Shown here: positions 8,113 through 17,911 of the stretch, piece by piece | Numbering within the stretch: the stretch's first letter is position 1 | How the letters are laid out: each line of letters starts with the position of its first letter | Source: Acidobacteriota bacterium | GTDB taxonomy: Bacteria; Acidobacteriota; Aminicenantia; Aminicenantales; Saccharicenantaceae | DNA: 64,000 nt | Direction of reading: 5' to 3' | Assembly: GCA_022711665.1 (NCBI GenBank) | Contig: JAKLEN010000007.1 | Location: forward strand, 62,001-126,000 | Notes under the pieces: model-generated | Database searches by the model: none | What the model was told of the DNA's origin: nothing | What the model saw: only the letters and a program-made list of their open reading frames with translations | Program-made: the position numbers and the translations under genes

Positions 8113-8811
8113 ATGAAGACCACGAGCCCGTCATCGACGACCGAATCGGCGTCGCGGCCCCGGGCGGCCCGGGCGCTCGTCCCGGCCGCCGCCGCGGCCC
8201 TGCTCTGCGCCGCGGCCCTGGCGCTCTACGCCGCGGTCGGCTGCGACCTCAACGACCCGGACCGGGACGTCAAGCGGCTTTTCCCCGGCTCGACGGGCTA
8301 CAAGACGCTCTATGTCTCGATCTCGCGGAAGGGCGGCCAGGACCTGCTGCAGAAGATCGAGGCCCGCCTCGGCGACCGGTTCGCCGGGCTGTTCGAGACG
8401 ATCGACGTGCCCTACACCATGTACGAGATCTACAAGGGGCAGGAGCTCATCGGCTACATCCACGGCACCAACCAGAAGGGCACCTACGGCGGGCTCCAGG
8501 TCTTCCTGGCCCTCGATCGCCAGGGCGTCATCCGCGGCTTCTATCTCCAGAAGCTCACCTCCAAGGCGGCCAAGGCCTTCCGCGACCCCGCCTTCGGCGG
8601 CCAGTTCCTCGGCCTCAGCCTGGCCGACTTCTACGCCTACGACATCGTCACCGGGAAGGAAGACCCGCCCGGGGCCGTCGGCCGGATCGCCAACCCCGAC
8701 ACGGCCTCGGACAGGGATTTCCGGGCCATCCTCCGGGCGACCAAGAAGAACCTCGTCCTGGTCGACGAGTTCCTCCTCGGCAATCCGCACCTGAAATTCT
8801 TCAAGGGATAG
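8113..8811 (+). CDS. FMN-binding-domain-like membrane-anchored protein
   Basis: The 232-residue product has an N-terminal hydrophobic segment ending AAVGC, a possible lipobox (Cys near residue 44), so it is a probable lipoprotein or signal-anchored periplasmic protein. The central part (YEIYKGQELIGYIHGTNQKG, then LQVFLALDRQGVIRGFYLQK) resembles the FMN-binding domain of RnfG/NqrC-like proteins. The usual flavinylation motif (D-x-x-[ST]-G-A-T) is absent, so covalent FMN is not predicted. It lies seven bases before the permease gene. FMN-binding-like proteins next to FtsX-type permeases are known from iron-uptake loci such as the Campylobacter P19 region, which suggests redox handling of a transported metal. 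Confidence 0.6.
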   Translation: MKTTSPSSTTESASRPRAARALVPAAAAALLCAAALALYAAVGCDLNDPDRDVKRLFPGSTGYKTLYVSISRKGGQDLLQKIEARLGDRFAGLFETIDVPYTMYEIYKGQELIGYIHGTNQKGTYGGLQVFLALDRQGVIRGFYLQKLTSKAAKAFRDPAFGGQFLGLSLADFYAYDIVTGKEDPPGAVGRIANPDTASDRDFRAILRATKKNLVLVDEFLLGNPHLKFFKG

Positions 8812-8817
8812 GACGCG

Positions 8818-10014
8818 ATGAAAAAGATCTCCATTCTCCAGGTCGCCTACAAGAGCCTGTTGCGCAAGAAGACGAGGAGCGCGCTGACCGTCCTGGGCAT
8901 CGCCATGGCCGCCTGGGTTCTGGTCAGCCTGTTCGGCTTCAACCGCGGCTACGAGAGCTCCCTCAACAAGGACATCGACAACCTCGGCTTCCAGATGCTG
9001 GTCGTGGCCAAGGGCTGCCCCTACGAGGCCGCGACGCTCATGCTCAAGGGCGGGACCGGCCTCAAGTATATGTCCGAGTCGATCGCCGCGTCGGTCGCCG
9101 CCGAGCCGGAGGTCGACGCCGTGACGCCCATGCTCATGCAGGTCGTCTTCGACCCGAACAAGGGCGAGAGCGGCGGGCTGGCGGCCTTCCTCGGCGTCGA
9201 CCCCGCCACCTACCCCAGGCTGAAGAGCGCCCTGCCGTTCCAGGCCGGCGGCTGGTTCAGGGAGCCCGAGGCGGCCGAAGCCGTCTTCGGCTACGAGGTG
9301 GCCGAGCTGGAGCAGCGCGAGGTCGGCGATCTCTACCTCATCCCCGAGAAGGAGGTCGAGGTCAAGGTCGTCGGCATCCTCCAGCGGACGGGCACCCAGG
9401 ACGACGGCACGATCTTCCTGCCTCTCGGGACCGTCCAGAAGGTCTTCGGCGTCTCCGAGCTGACCTCGATCGGCATCAAGGTCAGGAAGGACGCCGACAT
9501 GAAGGCCTTCGAGGACAAGATGTACAAGCTGCCCGACGTCCAGGTGGTCAGCCTGACCCAGGTCAAGACGACCATCATGACCCTGGTCTCCACGGCCCGG
9601 GTCATGGTCTTCTCCATCGCCGTCATCGCCATCCTCATCGCCATGATGGGCGTCGTCAACACGGTCCTCATGTCGGTCATGGAGCGGCGCCAGGAGATCG
9701 GCATCCTCAAGTCCATGGGGGCCATGGCCGGCGACGTCTTCAAGCTGGTCTGGCTGGAGACGATCATCCTCTGCGGCGCCGGCGGCCTGGTCGGGACGGG
9801 CCTGGCCCTGATCACGGCCCGGCTGACGGACCTGCTCGTCCGCCGGCTCCTGCCGTACTCGCCGAGCGGCGGCCTGGTGTCCATCGACGCCGGGCTGGTC
9901 GCGGTGACGCTGGGGGTGGTCACGGCGATCGGCCTGGCCAGCGGCGTCTATCCCTCGTGGAAGGCGGCCCGGATGAGGCCCCTGGACACGATCCGGAGCG
10001 AGGAGGAGTCATGA
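8818..10014 (+). CDS. ABC transporter permease, FtsX/MacB type
   Basis: The 398-residue product has the MacB-type layout: a first membrane helix (residues about 18-40, RSALTVLGIAMAAWVLVSLF), a large periplasmic domain and three C-terminal helices. The family signature GVVNTVLMSVMERRQEIGIL precedes the coupling region. The periplasmic domain has a single striking Cys motif, VAKGCPYEAATLMLKGG, near residue 64. It ends four bases into the ATPase gene (ATGA overlap). MacB-type systems act as mechanotransmitters rather than classical pores; here the partners are exported YtkA/FixH-like and FMN-binding-like proteins and a barrel. The substrate is unknown; a metal or redox cofactor role is inference. 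Confidence 0.88.
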   Translation: MKKISILQVAYKSLLRKKTRSALTVLGIAMAAWVLVSLFGFNRGYESSLNKDIDNLGFQMLVVAKGCPYEAATLMLKGGTGLKYMSESIAASVAAEPEVDAVTPMLMQVVFDPNKGESGGLAAFLGVDPATYPRLKSALPFQAGGWFREPEAAEAVFGYEVAELEQREVGDLYLIPEKEVEVKVVGILQRTGTQDDGTIFLPLGTVQKVFGVSELTSIGIKVRKDADMKAFEDKMYKLPDVQVVSLTQVKTTIMTLVSTARVMVFSIAVIAILIAMMGVVNTVLMSVMERRQEIGILKSMGAMAGDVFKLVWLETIILCGAGGLVGTGLALITARLTDLLVRRLLPYSPSGGLVSIDAGLVAVTLGVVTAIGLASGVYPSWKAARMRPLDTIRSEEES

Positions 10015-10706
10015 GCGCCCCTGTCCCCTACGTTCTCGAGGCCGAGGACCTGCGGCGGGTCTACCGCCGCGGCCCGGAGGAGATCGCGGCCGTGGACGGC
10101 GTCACGCTGCGCATCGCCAAGGGCGCCTTCGTGTCCATCGTCGGGCCCTCCGGCTCGGGCAAGACGACCCTGATCAACGTCCTCGGCTGCCTGGACAATC
10201 CCACCTCGGGCCGGCTGGCGCTCGAAGGCCGGACGGTCTTCGAGAAGTGCCGCGGGCTCTCGGAATCCAAGCTGACGCGCGTCCGGCGCGAGGTCTTCGG
10301 CTACATCTTCCAGAAGTTCTATCTCGTGCCGACCCTGACCGTCCGCGAGAACGTCGTCCTGCCGTTCACCTTCTACGAGAAGCCCGGCGCCGGCGCGGAT
10401 GTCGACCGGCTGCTGGCCCAGCTCGGCCTGGACAAGAGGGCCGAGCACCTCCCCGGGCAGCTGTCCGGCGGCGAGATGCAGCGGGTGGCCATCGCCAGGG
10501 CCCTGGTCAACCGGCCGTCCATCCTCCTGGCCGACGAGCCGACGGGGAACCTGGATACCGCCCGGAGCGACGAGATCGGCCGCATCCTCGGGGACCTCAA
10601 CGCCCGCGAGGGGCTGACCGTCCTCCTGGTCACCCACAACCCCAAGCTGGCGGCGCTGGCCCACCGGACGATCGAGCTCGTCGACGGCCGGATCCGCGCG
10701 GCTTGA
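10011..10706 (+). CDS. ABC transporter ATP-binding protein, LolD/MacB type
   Basis: The 231-residue ATPase has Walker A GPSGSGKT (45-52), signature LSGGEMQ (from 151), Walker B ILLADEPTGNLD (Asp175, Glu176) and the H-loop LLVTHNP. The string DEPTGNLD is typical of the LolD/MacB/FtsE group that pairs with FtsX-type permeases. The start at 10011 follows GGAGG and overlaps the permease stop as ATGA, so the two subunits are translationally coupled. Its stop codon lies inside the -35 box of the next promoter. Confidence 0.95.
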   Translation: MSAPVPYVLEAEDLRRVYRRGPEEIAAVDGVTLRIAKGAFVSIVGPSGSGKTTLINVLGCLDNPTSGRLALEGRTVFEKCRGLSESKLTRVRREVFGYIFQKFYLVPTLTVRENVVLPFTFYEKPGAGADVDRLLAQLGLDKRAEHLPGQLSGGEMQRVAIARALVNRPSILLADEPTGNLDTARSDEIGRILGDLNAREGLTVLLVTHNPKLAALAHRTIELVDGRIRAA

Positions 10707-10731
10707 CAGCCGCGGCCGGCGAAACTAGAAT
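10703..10731 (+). promoter_or_regulatory. Sigma-70 promoter of the acyl-CoA synthetase gene
   Basis: TTGACA (10703-10708), a 17-base spacer and TAGAAT (10726-10731) precede the start at 10766, which has AAAGGAG. The -35 box contains the stop codon of the ABC ATPase gene. Confidence 0.75.
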
Positions 10732-10765
10732 CAGGCCACTTTCCATGGAGTAAAGGAGATCCGCC

Positions 10766-12584
10766 ATGGTGCCGTCGCTTGCCCGGCTTCTGGTCCATTC
10801 GGTCACTTCCTATCCGAAACCCGACTACATGCTCTACAAGAAGGGGGACGCGTTCGCGCCGATCTCGGCCGCGGAGTTCGGGGACGGCGTCAAGCACCTG
10901 GCCCTGGGCCTGCGGGCCCTGGGCTTCGGGACCGGGCAGAAGCTCTGCCTCCTGTCGGAGAACCGGCCGGACTGGACCATGACCGATTTCGCCACGCTGG
11001 CCGTGGGCGGGCTGACGGTGCCCGTCTACACAACCCTCGTTTCCGAGCAGATCCGCTACATTGTGGACGATTCGGACGCCAGCGTCGTCGTCGTCTCCAA
11101 CGCCGACCAGTGGAAGAAGATCGAGCCCCTCAGGGCCGGCCTGACCAAGGTCAGGCACTACGTCACCTTCGCCGACGAGGCCCCGGCCGGGGTCCTGACC
11201 CTCCGGGAGGTCCTGGACAAGGGCCGGGCCGCCGCGGCCGCCGAGCCGGGCCTGTTCGAGGCGCTCGTGGACCGGATCAAGCCCGAGGACGAGGCGACGC
11301 TGATCTACACCTCGGGGACGACCGGCGTCCCCAAGGGAGTCATCCTGACCCACGCCAACCTGCTCTCCAACATCCAGGCGGCCTCGGATATCCTGGCGTT
11401 CTCGGACAAGGACACGGTGCTGTCGTTCCTGCCCCTGTCCCACGTCCTCGAGCGCATGGTCATGTTCACCTACCTCTACAAGGGCTGCACGGTGGCCTAT
11501 GCCGAGAGCGTCGACGCCGTGGCCCAGAACCTGCTCGAGGTCCGGCCGCACATCATGGTCAGCGTGCCCCGGGTCTTCGAGAAGATCTACACCAAGGTCA
11601 TGGACCAGATCCTGGCCAGCCCGGCCCTGCGGCGCCGGATCTTCTTCTGGGCGGTCGGCGTCGGCCGGCAGGCCGGGGCCCTGACCCTGGCCGGCCAGGC
11701 CCTGCCGGCCGGGCTGAAGCTGAAGAAGGCCGTCGCGGCCAAGCTCGTCTTCTCCAAGATCATCCGCCGGACGGGGGGGGCGGGTTCGTTTCTTTGTCTC
11801 CGGCGGAGCGCCGCTGTCCAAGGACATCGCCGAGTTCTTCTACGCCATCGGCCTGGTCATCCTGGAGGGCTACGGCCTGACGGAGACCTCGCCGGTGCTG
11901 GCCGTCAACACCTTCGAGGCCCTGCGGCTGGGGACGGTCGGCAAGCCCGTCCCCGGCGTCGAGATCAGGATCGCCGAGGACGGCGAGATCCTGGCCCGCG
12001 GGCCGAACGTCATGAAGGGCTATTACAAGAGGGAGGCGGAGACGCGGGAGATCCTGGAGGGCGGCTGGTTCCACACCGGGGACATCGGCCGCTTCGACGC
12101 CGACGGCTTCCTGGTCATCACCGACCGCAAGAAGGACCTCCTGGTCACCTCCGGCGGCAAGAACATCGCCCCCCAGCCGATCGAGAACCTGCTCAAGACC
12201 AGCCCCTACATCGCCAACGCCGTGGTCATCGGGGACCGCCGCCGTTTCGCCGCCGCCCTGATCGTGCCGCATTTCGACAAGCTCCAGGACCTGGCCCGGG
12301 CGCGGGGGATCGCCTTCGGCTCGATCGAGGAGCTCGCCCGGGAGCCGCGGATCGTCGAGTTCCTCAAGGCCGAGGTCGACAAGGCGACGCCGCAGCTGGC
12401 CTCGTACGAGCGGATCAAGAAGATCGTCGTCCTGCCCCGCGACTTCGACATCGAGAAGGGCGAGATGACGCCCTCGCTCAAGGTCCGGCGGGCCCAGGTC
12501 ACGGCCGAGTATCAGGCGGCCATCGAGGCCCTGTACGACGAGGACGCAGAGAACGGGCGGAACGAGGGGGGAGCCGGCGCCTGA
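10766..12584 (+). CDS. Long-chain acyl-CoA synthetase, interrupted by a +1 frameshift
   Basis: This is an AMP-forming long-chain fatty acyl-CoA ligase of about 605 residues if the frame is restored. The N-terminal frame (10766 to about 11780) contains the ATP-binding motif LIYTSGTTGVPKGVILTHAN near residue 180 and FLPLSHVLERM. The C-terminal frame continues with RFFVSGGAPLSKD, LEGYGLTETSPVLAVN, GGWFHTGDIGRFD, the hinge ITDRKKDLLVTSGGK and ends near KGEMTPSLKVRR. The frames are separated by a run of eight G at 11773-11780; seven would restore TGGRVRFFVSGG. As written, the gene gives a truncated protein fused to unrelated sequence up to 12625. A sequencing or assembly error is the simplest cause; a real mutation or slippage at the G tract is possible. 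The promoter and AAAGGAG ribosome site look functional. The gene would activate fatty acids for degradation or lipid synthesis. Confidence 0.85.
11773..11780 (+). other. G8 homopolymer at the frameshift
   Basis: Eight consecutive G residues lie exactly where the acyl-CoA synthetase changes frame. Removing one G restores a continuous family-consistent protein across the junction. Confidence 0.9.
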
Positions 12585-12596
12585 CGCCGGCGGCGG

Positions 12597-13340
12597 TCAG
12601 CCGGCGGCCGGGGGCTCGGGCTTGACCGGCTCGGGCTTGGCCGGCCAGTAGAGGATCCGGCCGCAGGCTTCGCAGAGGATGACCTTGGTCTTGTCTCGGA
12701 CCTCGTTGAGCATCTGCGGCCGGACGCGCATGTGGCACATGGCGCAGAAGTCGCCCGTGATGGGGGACAGAGCCGTGCCGCCCTTCTTCTGGAAGATGGC
12801 CTCATAGAGCCTGAACTGCTCCTTGGGGATGCGGGGCAGCAGGGCGTCGCGCTCGCCGGAGAGGGCGGCGAAGCGGGCCTGGGTCTCCTTCAACTTCTCG
12901 TCGAGGACGCCCTTCTCCTTCTTGAGCAGGTCCTCCTCGGCGCTCTGGCGGCGGAGCGCGACCTGGATCTCCTGCTCGACGTCGTCGGCGGCCAGCATCT
13001 CGGCGATGATCTGCTCCTCGATGGCGTCGACCTTGTGCTGGGTCTCCTCGATCTCGTGCAGGAGCGAGGTGTATTCCTTGTTCGTCTTGACCTCGTTGAG
13101 CTGGCGCTTGTACTTGCCGATGCCGCCCTTCAGGTCCTTGACGTCGTTCTCGAGGTCGCGGCGCTTCTTTTGGTTCTGGGCCATCTTGTCCTTGGCGTCG
13201 GCGACCAGCTTGGTCGTGGCCTTGATCTTTTTATCGACGTCCTGGACGAGACGGGGGATGCCTTCGAGGACGAGCGTGGCGTCATGGATCTCGGTGTCCA
13301 ACCGCTGGAGTTCAATGATCAAATCGAAGTCGATTTCCAC
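12597..13340 (-). CDS. Coiled-coil protein with C4 zinc ribbon (CdsZ/zf-RING_7 type)
   Basis: The 247-residue product is a long antiparallel coiled coil (residues about 5-175, rich in E, K and Q heptads) followed by a zinc ribbon with CAMC (about 200-203) and CEAC (about 224-227). This matches the widespread bacterial zinc-ribbon coiled-coil family related to chlamydial CdsZ and helicobacter HP0958, which has been linked to flagellar or secretion functions and nucleic-acid binding. No flagellar genes are seen here, so the role is open. The start is a GTG at 13340. It lies 30 bases downstream of a tRNA gene on the same strand with no promoter between, so the two may be cotranscribed. Confidence 0.85.
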   Translation of the reverse strand: MEIDFDLIIELQRLDTEIHDATLVLEGIPRLVQDVDKKIKATTKLVADAKDKMAQNQKKRRDLENDVKDLKGGIGKYKRQLNEVKTNKEYTSLLHEIEETQHKVDAIEEQIIAEMLAADDVEQEIQVALRRQSAEEDLLKKEKGVLDEKLKETQARFAALSGERDALLPRIPKEQFRLYEAIFQKKGGTALSPITGDFCAMCHMRVRPQMLNEVRDKTKVILCEACGRILYWPAKPEPVKPEPPAAG

Positions 13341-13370
13341 GTTATGCGCATCCTCGATCTCTCGATCCCA

Positions 13371-13442
13371 TGGGCCTACCAGGATTCGAACCTGGGACCT
13401 ACCGGTTATGAGCCGGCGGCTCTACCACTGAGCTATAGGCCC
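13371..13442 (-). tRNA. tRNA with CAU anticodon (Met elongator or Ile2)
   Basis: A 72-base cloverleaf reads on the minus strand: acceptor GGGCCTA/TAGGCCC with seven pairs, D arm GCTC/GAGC, anticodon stem GCCGG/CCGGT with loop CTCATAA, T arm CCAGG/CCTGG with loop TTCGAAT, and discriminator A. The CCA end is not encoded. A CAU anticodon fits either elongator tRNA-Met or the lysidine-modified tRNA-Ile2; the sequence alone does not settle it. It is not an initiator, because the first acceptor pair is G-C and the anticodon stem lacks three G-C pairs next to the loop. Confidence 0.93.
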
Positions 13443-13453
13443 TCAGGCCTAAC

Positions 13454-13482
13454 TTTATAACAAAATACTGATGACGCGTCAA
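13454..13482 (-). promoter_or_regulatory. Sigma-70 promoter of the tRNA (CAU) gene
   Basis: TTGACG (13482-13477), a 17-base spacer and TATAAA (13459-13454) end 11 bases before the mature 5' end of the tRNA at 13442. Confidence 0.75.
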
Positions 13483-13496
13483 TTAAATGGGGAGGA

Positions 13497-13547
13497 AAAG
13501 GGGGACTCTTCCGTTTTTCGCCGCGAAAAGCGGAAGTGTCCCCCTTT
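13497..13547 (-). terminator. Long hairpin after rpoD
   Basis: Arms 13497-13520 and 13524-13547 pair over 24 bases with two mismatches and a 3-base loop (AAAGGGGGACACTTCCG-type arm). The hairpin starts five bases after the rpoD stop and on the minus strand is followed by CCTTTTCC. It likely terminates dnaG-rpoD. The palindrome also resembles dispersed REP-type elements. Confidence 0.6.
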
Positions 13548-13551
13548 CGTG

Positions 13552-15213
<1,662 letters not shown>

Positions 15214-15233
15214 TCATCGTGGTTTCTTCCCTC

Positions 15234-16958
15234 TCACGTCAGCGACAGGATCTGCTTGGTCACGTCTTGTTTCTGGTAGAGGAGGGCCAGGAGCTCCTCC
15301 TTCTCCCCGGACCTCTCCGTCCGGGCGATCTTCTGCTGGATGTCCTTGAGACGGTTCTGGAGGTGGACCTTGCGCAGCGAGCGCAGGCACTCCTGGGCCT
15401 CCTCGACCGTTCCCCCGGCGGCCTTCTCGAACAGAGCCCGGGCCAACAGCGGGAGCAGGGCCGGCGGCACCTTGCCCTGGAGCCCGGGGAAGCTCCAGGC
15501 CTCGTTGTTCCGGAAGCAGTCCAGGATGTACTGGAAGACCGGCTCGCTCCGCAGGCCCTGGAAGACCTCCTCGCCGCCATCGGCGAAGACGTCGGGGGCC
15601 AGGTTCGGGTCGCTCATGAGGATCTGGAACAGCCGCTTCTCGGCCGGACAGAACAGCCCGGGCTCCTCGGCCGGCTTGCCCGGGGCCCGGCGCTCGATGA
15701 TGTTGCGGAGAAGGTCTTCGCCGACGCCGAGCTTGGCGCTGGCCCGGCGCAGGTACTCGCCGCGGGCCACCGGGTCCGGGGCCTTCTCGATCTCCCGGAC
15801 GACGGCCCGGACGATCTTGCCCTTCTCCTCCGGGATATCCATGCGGGCCCCGGCCACGAGCGAGTCGACCAGGAAGTCGAGGCCGGGCGAGGCCTTCTTC
15901 ATCAGGGCCAGGTAGCGGTCGCGGCCGTGCTTGCGGATGAAGGCGTCCGGGTCCAGGTCGTCGGGCAGGACCAGGACGTCGATGTTCAGGCCTTTTTCCA
16001 GCCCGAGCGGGACGGCCCGGGCCGCGGCCGTCCGCCCGGCGCTGTCGCCGTCATAGCTGACGACGAGATGGGGGGCGAAGCGCTGGGCCTGGGCCACCTG
16101 CCAGGTCGTCAGGGCCGTGCCGAGCGAAGCCACGACGTTGGTGATGCCGGCCTGGTAGAGGGACGAGAGATCGGTGTAGCCCTCGACCAGGATGGCCGTC
16201 CCTTCCTTGCGGATGGCGTCCTTGGTGAAGTTCAGCCCGTAGAGCAGCTTGCCCTTGGAGTAGAGAGGCGTCTCGGGCGAATTGAGGTATTTCGGCTCGG
16301 CGTCGAAGACGGTCCGCCCGCCGAAGGCCACGATCCGCCCGGTCAGGCTGAAGATGGGGAAGATGACCCGGCCGCGGAAACGGTCGCGGAACTCGCCCGG
16401 CCGCGAGGCCGGCAGGGCCAGGCCGCCCTTCTCGAGGAGCGGGACGGGGACGTCCCTGGACTTGAAGAAGTCGATCAGGGCCGTCCAGGCGTTCAGGGCA
16501 TAGCCGATCTTGAGGGTCTGGATGGTCTCGTCCGAGAGGCCGCGCCGGCGGAGATATTCGAGGCCCTTCCGGCCCTCGGCCGTGCCGGTCAGGTTCTTGC
16601 GGAAATAGCCCAGGGCCAGCTCGTTGATGTTGAACAGCTTCTCCTCGAGCTTGAGGACCTCGGGCCGGACCCGCTGCAGGGCCGGCAGCGGCACGCGGTA
16701 GCGCTCGGCCAGGCTCCTCAGGGCTTCGGGAAAAGTCAGGCTCTCGCGCTCCATGACCAGGGAAAAGACGTCGCCGCCGACGCCGCAGCCGAAGCAGTGA
16801 TAGAGCTGCTTGTCCTCGTCGACCGTGAAGGACGGGGTCTTTTCCGTATGGAAGGGGCAAAGACCGACCCACTTGCGGCCCCGCCGTTTCAGGGTCGTGT
16901 ACTGAGAGGCGATCTCGACGATGGACGAGGCCTGTCGGACCTGGTCAATGATCTCCAT
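15234..16958 (-). CDS. dnaG: DNA primase
   Basis: The 574-residue enzyme makes RNA primers for replication. It carries the N-terminal zinc-binding CHC2 domain (Cys34, His37, Cys55, Cys58; CPFHTEKTPSF, then YHCFGCG). The primase core includes GFGGR-type strand IVAFGGRTV and KYLNSPETPLYSKG. The Toprim domain has VEGYTDLSS and VVSYDGDSAGRTAA, and a helical C-terminal helicase-binding domain follows. It has normal length for the family. The start has no clear Shine-Dalgarno but follows a strong promoter by a short leader. It is operonic with rpoD. Confidence 0.97.
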   Translation of the reverse strand: MEIIDQVRQASSIVEIASQYTTLKRRGRKWVGLCPFHTEKTPSFTVDEDKQLYHCFGCGVGGDVFSLVMERESLTFPEALRSLAERYRVPLPALQRVRPEVLKLEEKLFNINELALGYFRKNLTGTAEGRKGLEYLRRRGLSDETIQTLKIGYALNAWTALIDFFKSRDVPVPLLEKGGLALPASRPGEFRDRFRGRVIFPIFSLTGRIVAFGGRTVFDAEPKYLNSPETPLYSKGKLLYGLNFTKDAIRKEGTAILVEGYTDLSSLYQAGITNVVASLGTALTTWQVAQAQRFAPHLVVSYDGDSAGRTAAARAVPLGLEKGLNIDVLVLPDDLDPDAFIRKHGRDRYLALMKKASPGLDFLVDSLVAGARMDIPEEKGKIVRAVVREIEKAPDPVARGEYLRRASAKLGVGEDLLRNIIERRAPGKPAEEPGLFCPAEKRLFQILMSDPNLAPDVFADGGEEVFQGLRSEPVFQYILDCFRNNEAWSFPGLQGKVPPALLPLLARALFEKAAGGTVEEAQECLRSLRKVHLQNRLKDIQQKIARTERSGEKEELLALLYQKQDVTKQILSLT

Positions 16959-16988
16959 GAATACTGTCTGGCGCGGGCTTTCTCATAA

Positions 16989-17017
16989 AATATAGGGGCC
17001 GCGCCGCGCCTTGTCAA
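16989..17017 (-). promoter_or_regulatory. Sigma-70 promoter of dnaG-rpoD
   Basis: TTGACA (17017-17012), a 17-base spacer and TATATT (16994-16989) lie about 30 bases before the dnaG start at 16958. Confidence 0.8.
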
Positions 17018-17065
17018 GGCGCCCGGCGGCCTATTTCCGCGGACGACGCCGTCCGTTCTTCTGCG

Positions 17066-17809
17066 CTATAAATGATTGATCTGGCTGGCGATGAAAGCAG
17101 CGCCGAAGCCGTTGTCGATGTTGACCACGGCCACCCCGCCGGGACAGGCGTTGAGCATGGCCAGGAGGGCGGCCAGGCCCTTGAAGCTGGCCCCGTACCC
17201 GACGCTCGTCGGCACGGCGATGACCGGCGCCTTGACCAGGCCGGCGACGACGCTCGGCAGGGCCCCTTCCATGCCGGCGACGGCGACGAGGACCCGGGCC
17301 CGCCGCAGCCGCTCGTACTGGCCGAGGAGGCGGTGCAGCCCGGCCACGCCGACGTCGTAGATGCGCTCGGTCTCGTTGCCCAGCATCTCCAGGGTCACGG
17401 CCGCTTCCTCGGCGACGGGGATGTCCGAGGTCCCGGCCGTCAGGACGACGACCGTGCCCCGGCCGGCCGGCGGCGGGTCCTGGAGGCGCGTGACCGTCCG
17501 GGCCGCCTCGTTGTAGACCGACCCGGGGAGCTTGGCCCTGATCTTGGCCCAGACCGCCGGCTCGACGCGGGTGACCAGGAGGTTGGATCCCTTCTCCAGG
17601 ATCTCCCGGCCGATCCGGGCGATCTGGGCCGGCGTCTTACCCAGCCCGAAGACGATCTCCGGGGCGCCCCGGACCACTTCGCGATGGTGATCGACCTTGG
17701 CGAAATCGAGGTCGCAATAGGGGAAGCCCTGGAGCTCTTCGAGGGCCCGGGCGGGAGTGAGGCGGCCGGAACGGACTTTCTCCAGGATCTCGGCCAGCCG
17801 CTTCTTCAT
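17066..17809 (-). CDS. larB: LarB: pyridinium-3,5-biscarboxylic acid mononucleotide synthase
   Basis: The 247-residue product matches LarB, which carboxylates and hydrolyses nicotinic acid adenine dinucleotide in the first step of nickel-pincer cofactor synthesis. The C-terminal half is the AIR-carboxylase-like domain: VVVLTAGTSDIPVAEEA, YDVGVAGLHRLL, VLVAVAGMEGALPSVVAGL, VIAVPTSVGYGASFKGLAAL and CPGGVAVVNIDNGFGAA. The N-terminal part (VRSGRLTPARALEEL, then LDFAKVDHHRE) is typical. The ATG at 17809 is the family start; the frame stays open far upstream only because it lies opposite the GH43 gene. larC and larE are not in the window, so the nickel enzyme is not identified. Confidence 0.93.
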   Translation of the reverse strand: MKKRLAEILEKVRSGRLTPARALEELQGFPYCDLDFAKVDHHREVVRGAPEIVFGLGKTPAQIARIGREILEKGSNLLVTRVEPAVWAKIRAKLPGSVYNEAARTVTRLQDPPPAGRGTVVVLTAGTSDIPVAEEAAVTLEMLGNETERIYDVGVAGLHRLLGQYERLRRARVLVAVAGMEGALPSVVAGLVKAPVIAVPTSVGYGASFKGLAALLAMLNACPGGVAVVNIDNGFGAAFIASQINHL

Positions 17810-17875
17810 CCCGGCTATTCTACCACATCGGCCCGCCTTTTGCCCCTGTCCGCCGGCCCGGCGGCCGGGGGCGGT

Positions 17876-17903
17876 TTGACTCGGCTGCGGACCCGCTGAT
17901 AAC
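17876..17903 (+). promoter_or_regulatory. Sigma-70 promoter of the GH43 gene (near-leaderless)
   Basis: TTGACT (17876-17881), a 16-base spacer and GATAAC (17898-17903) end eight bases before the ATG at 17912. Transcription would start at or next to the start codon, and no Shine-Dalgarno is present. Confidence 0.6.
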
Positions 17904-17911
17904 ATCACCCC

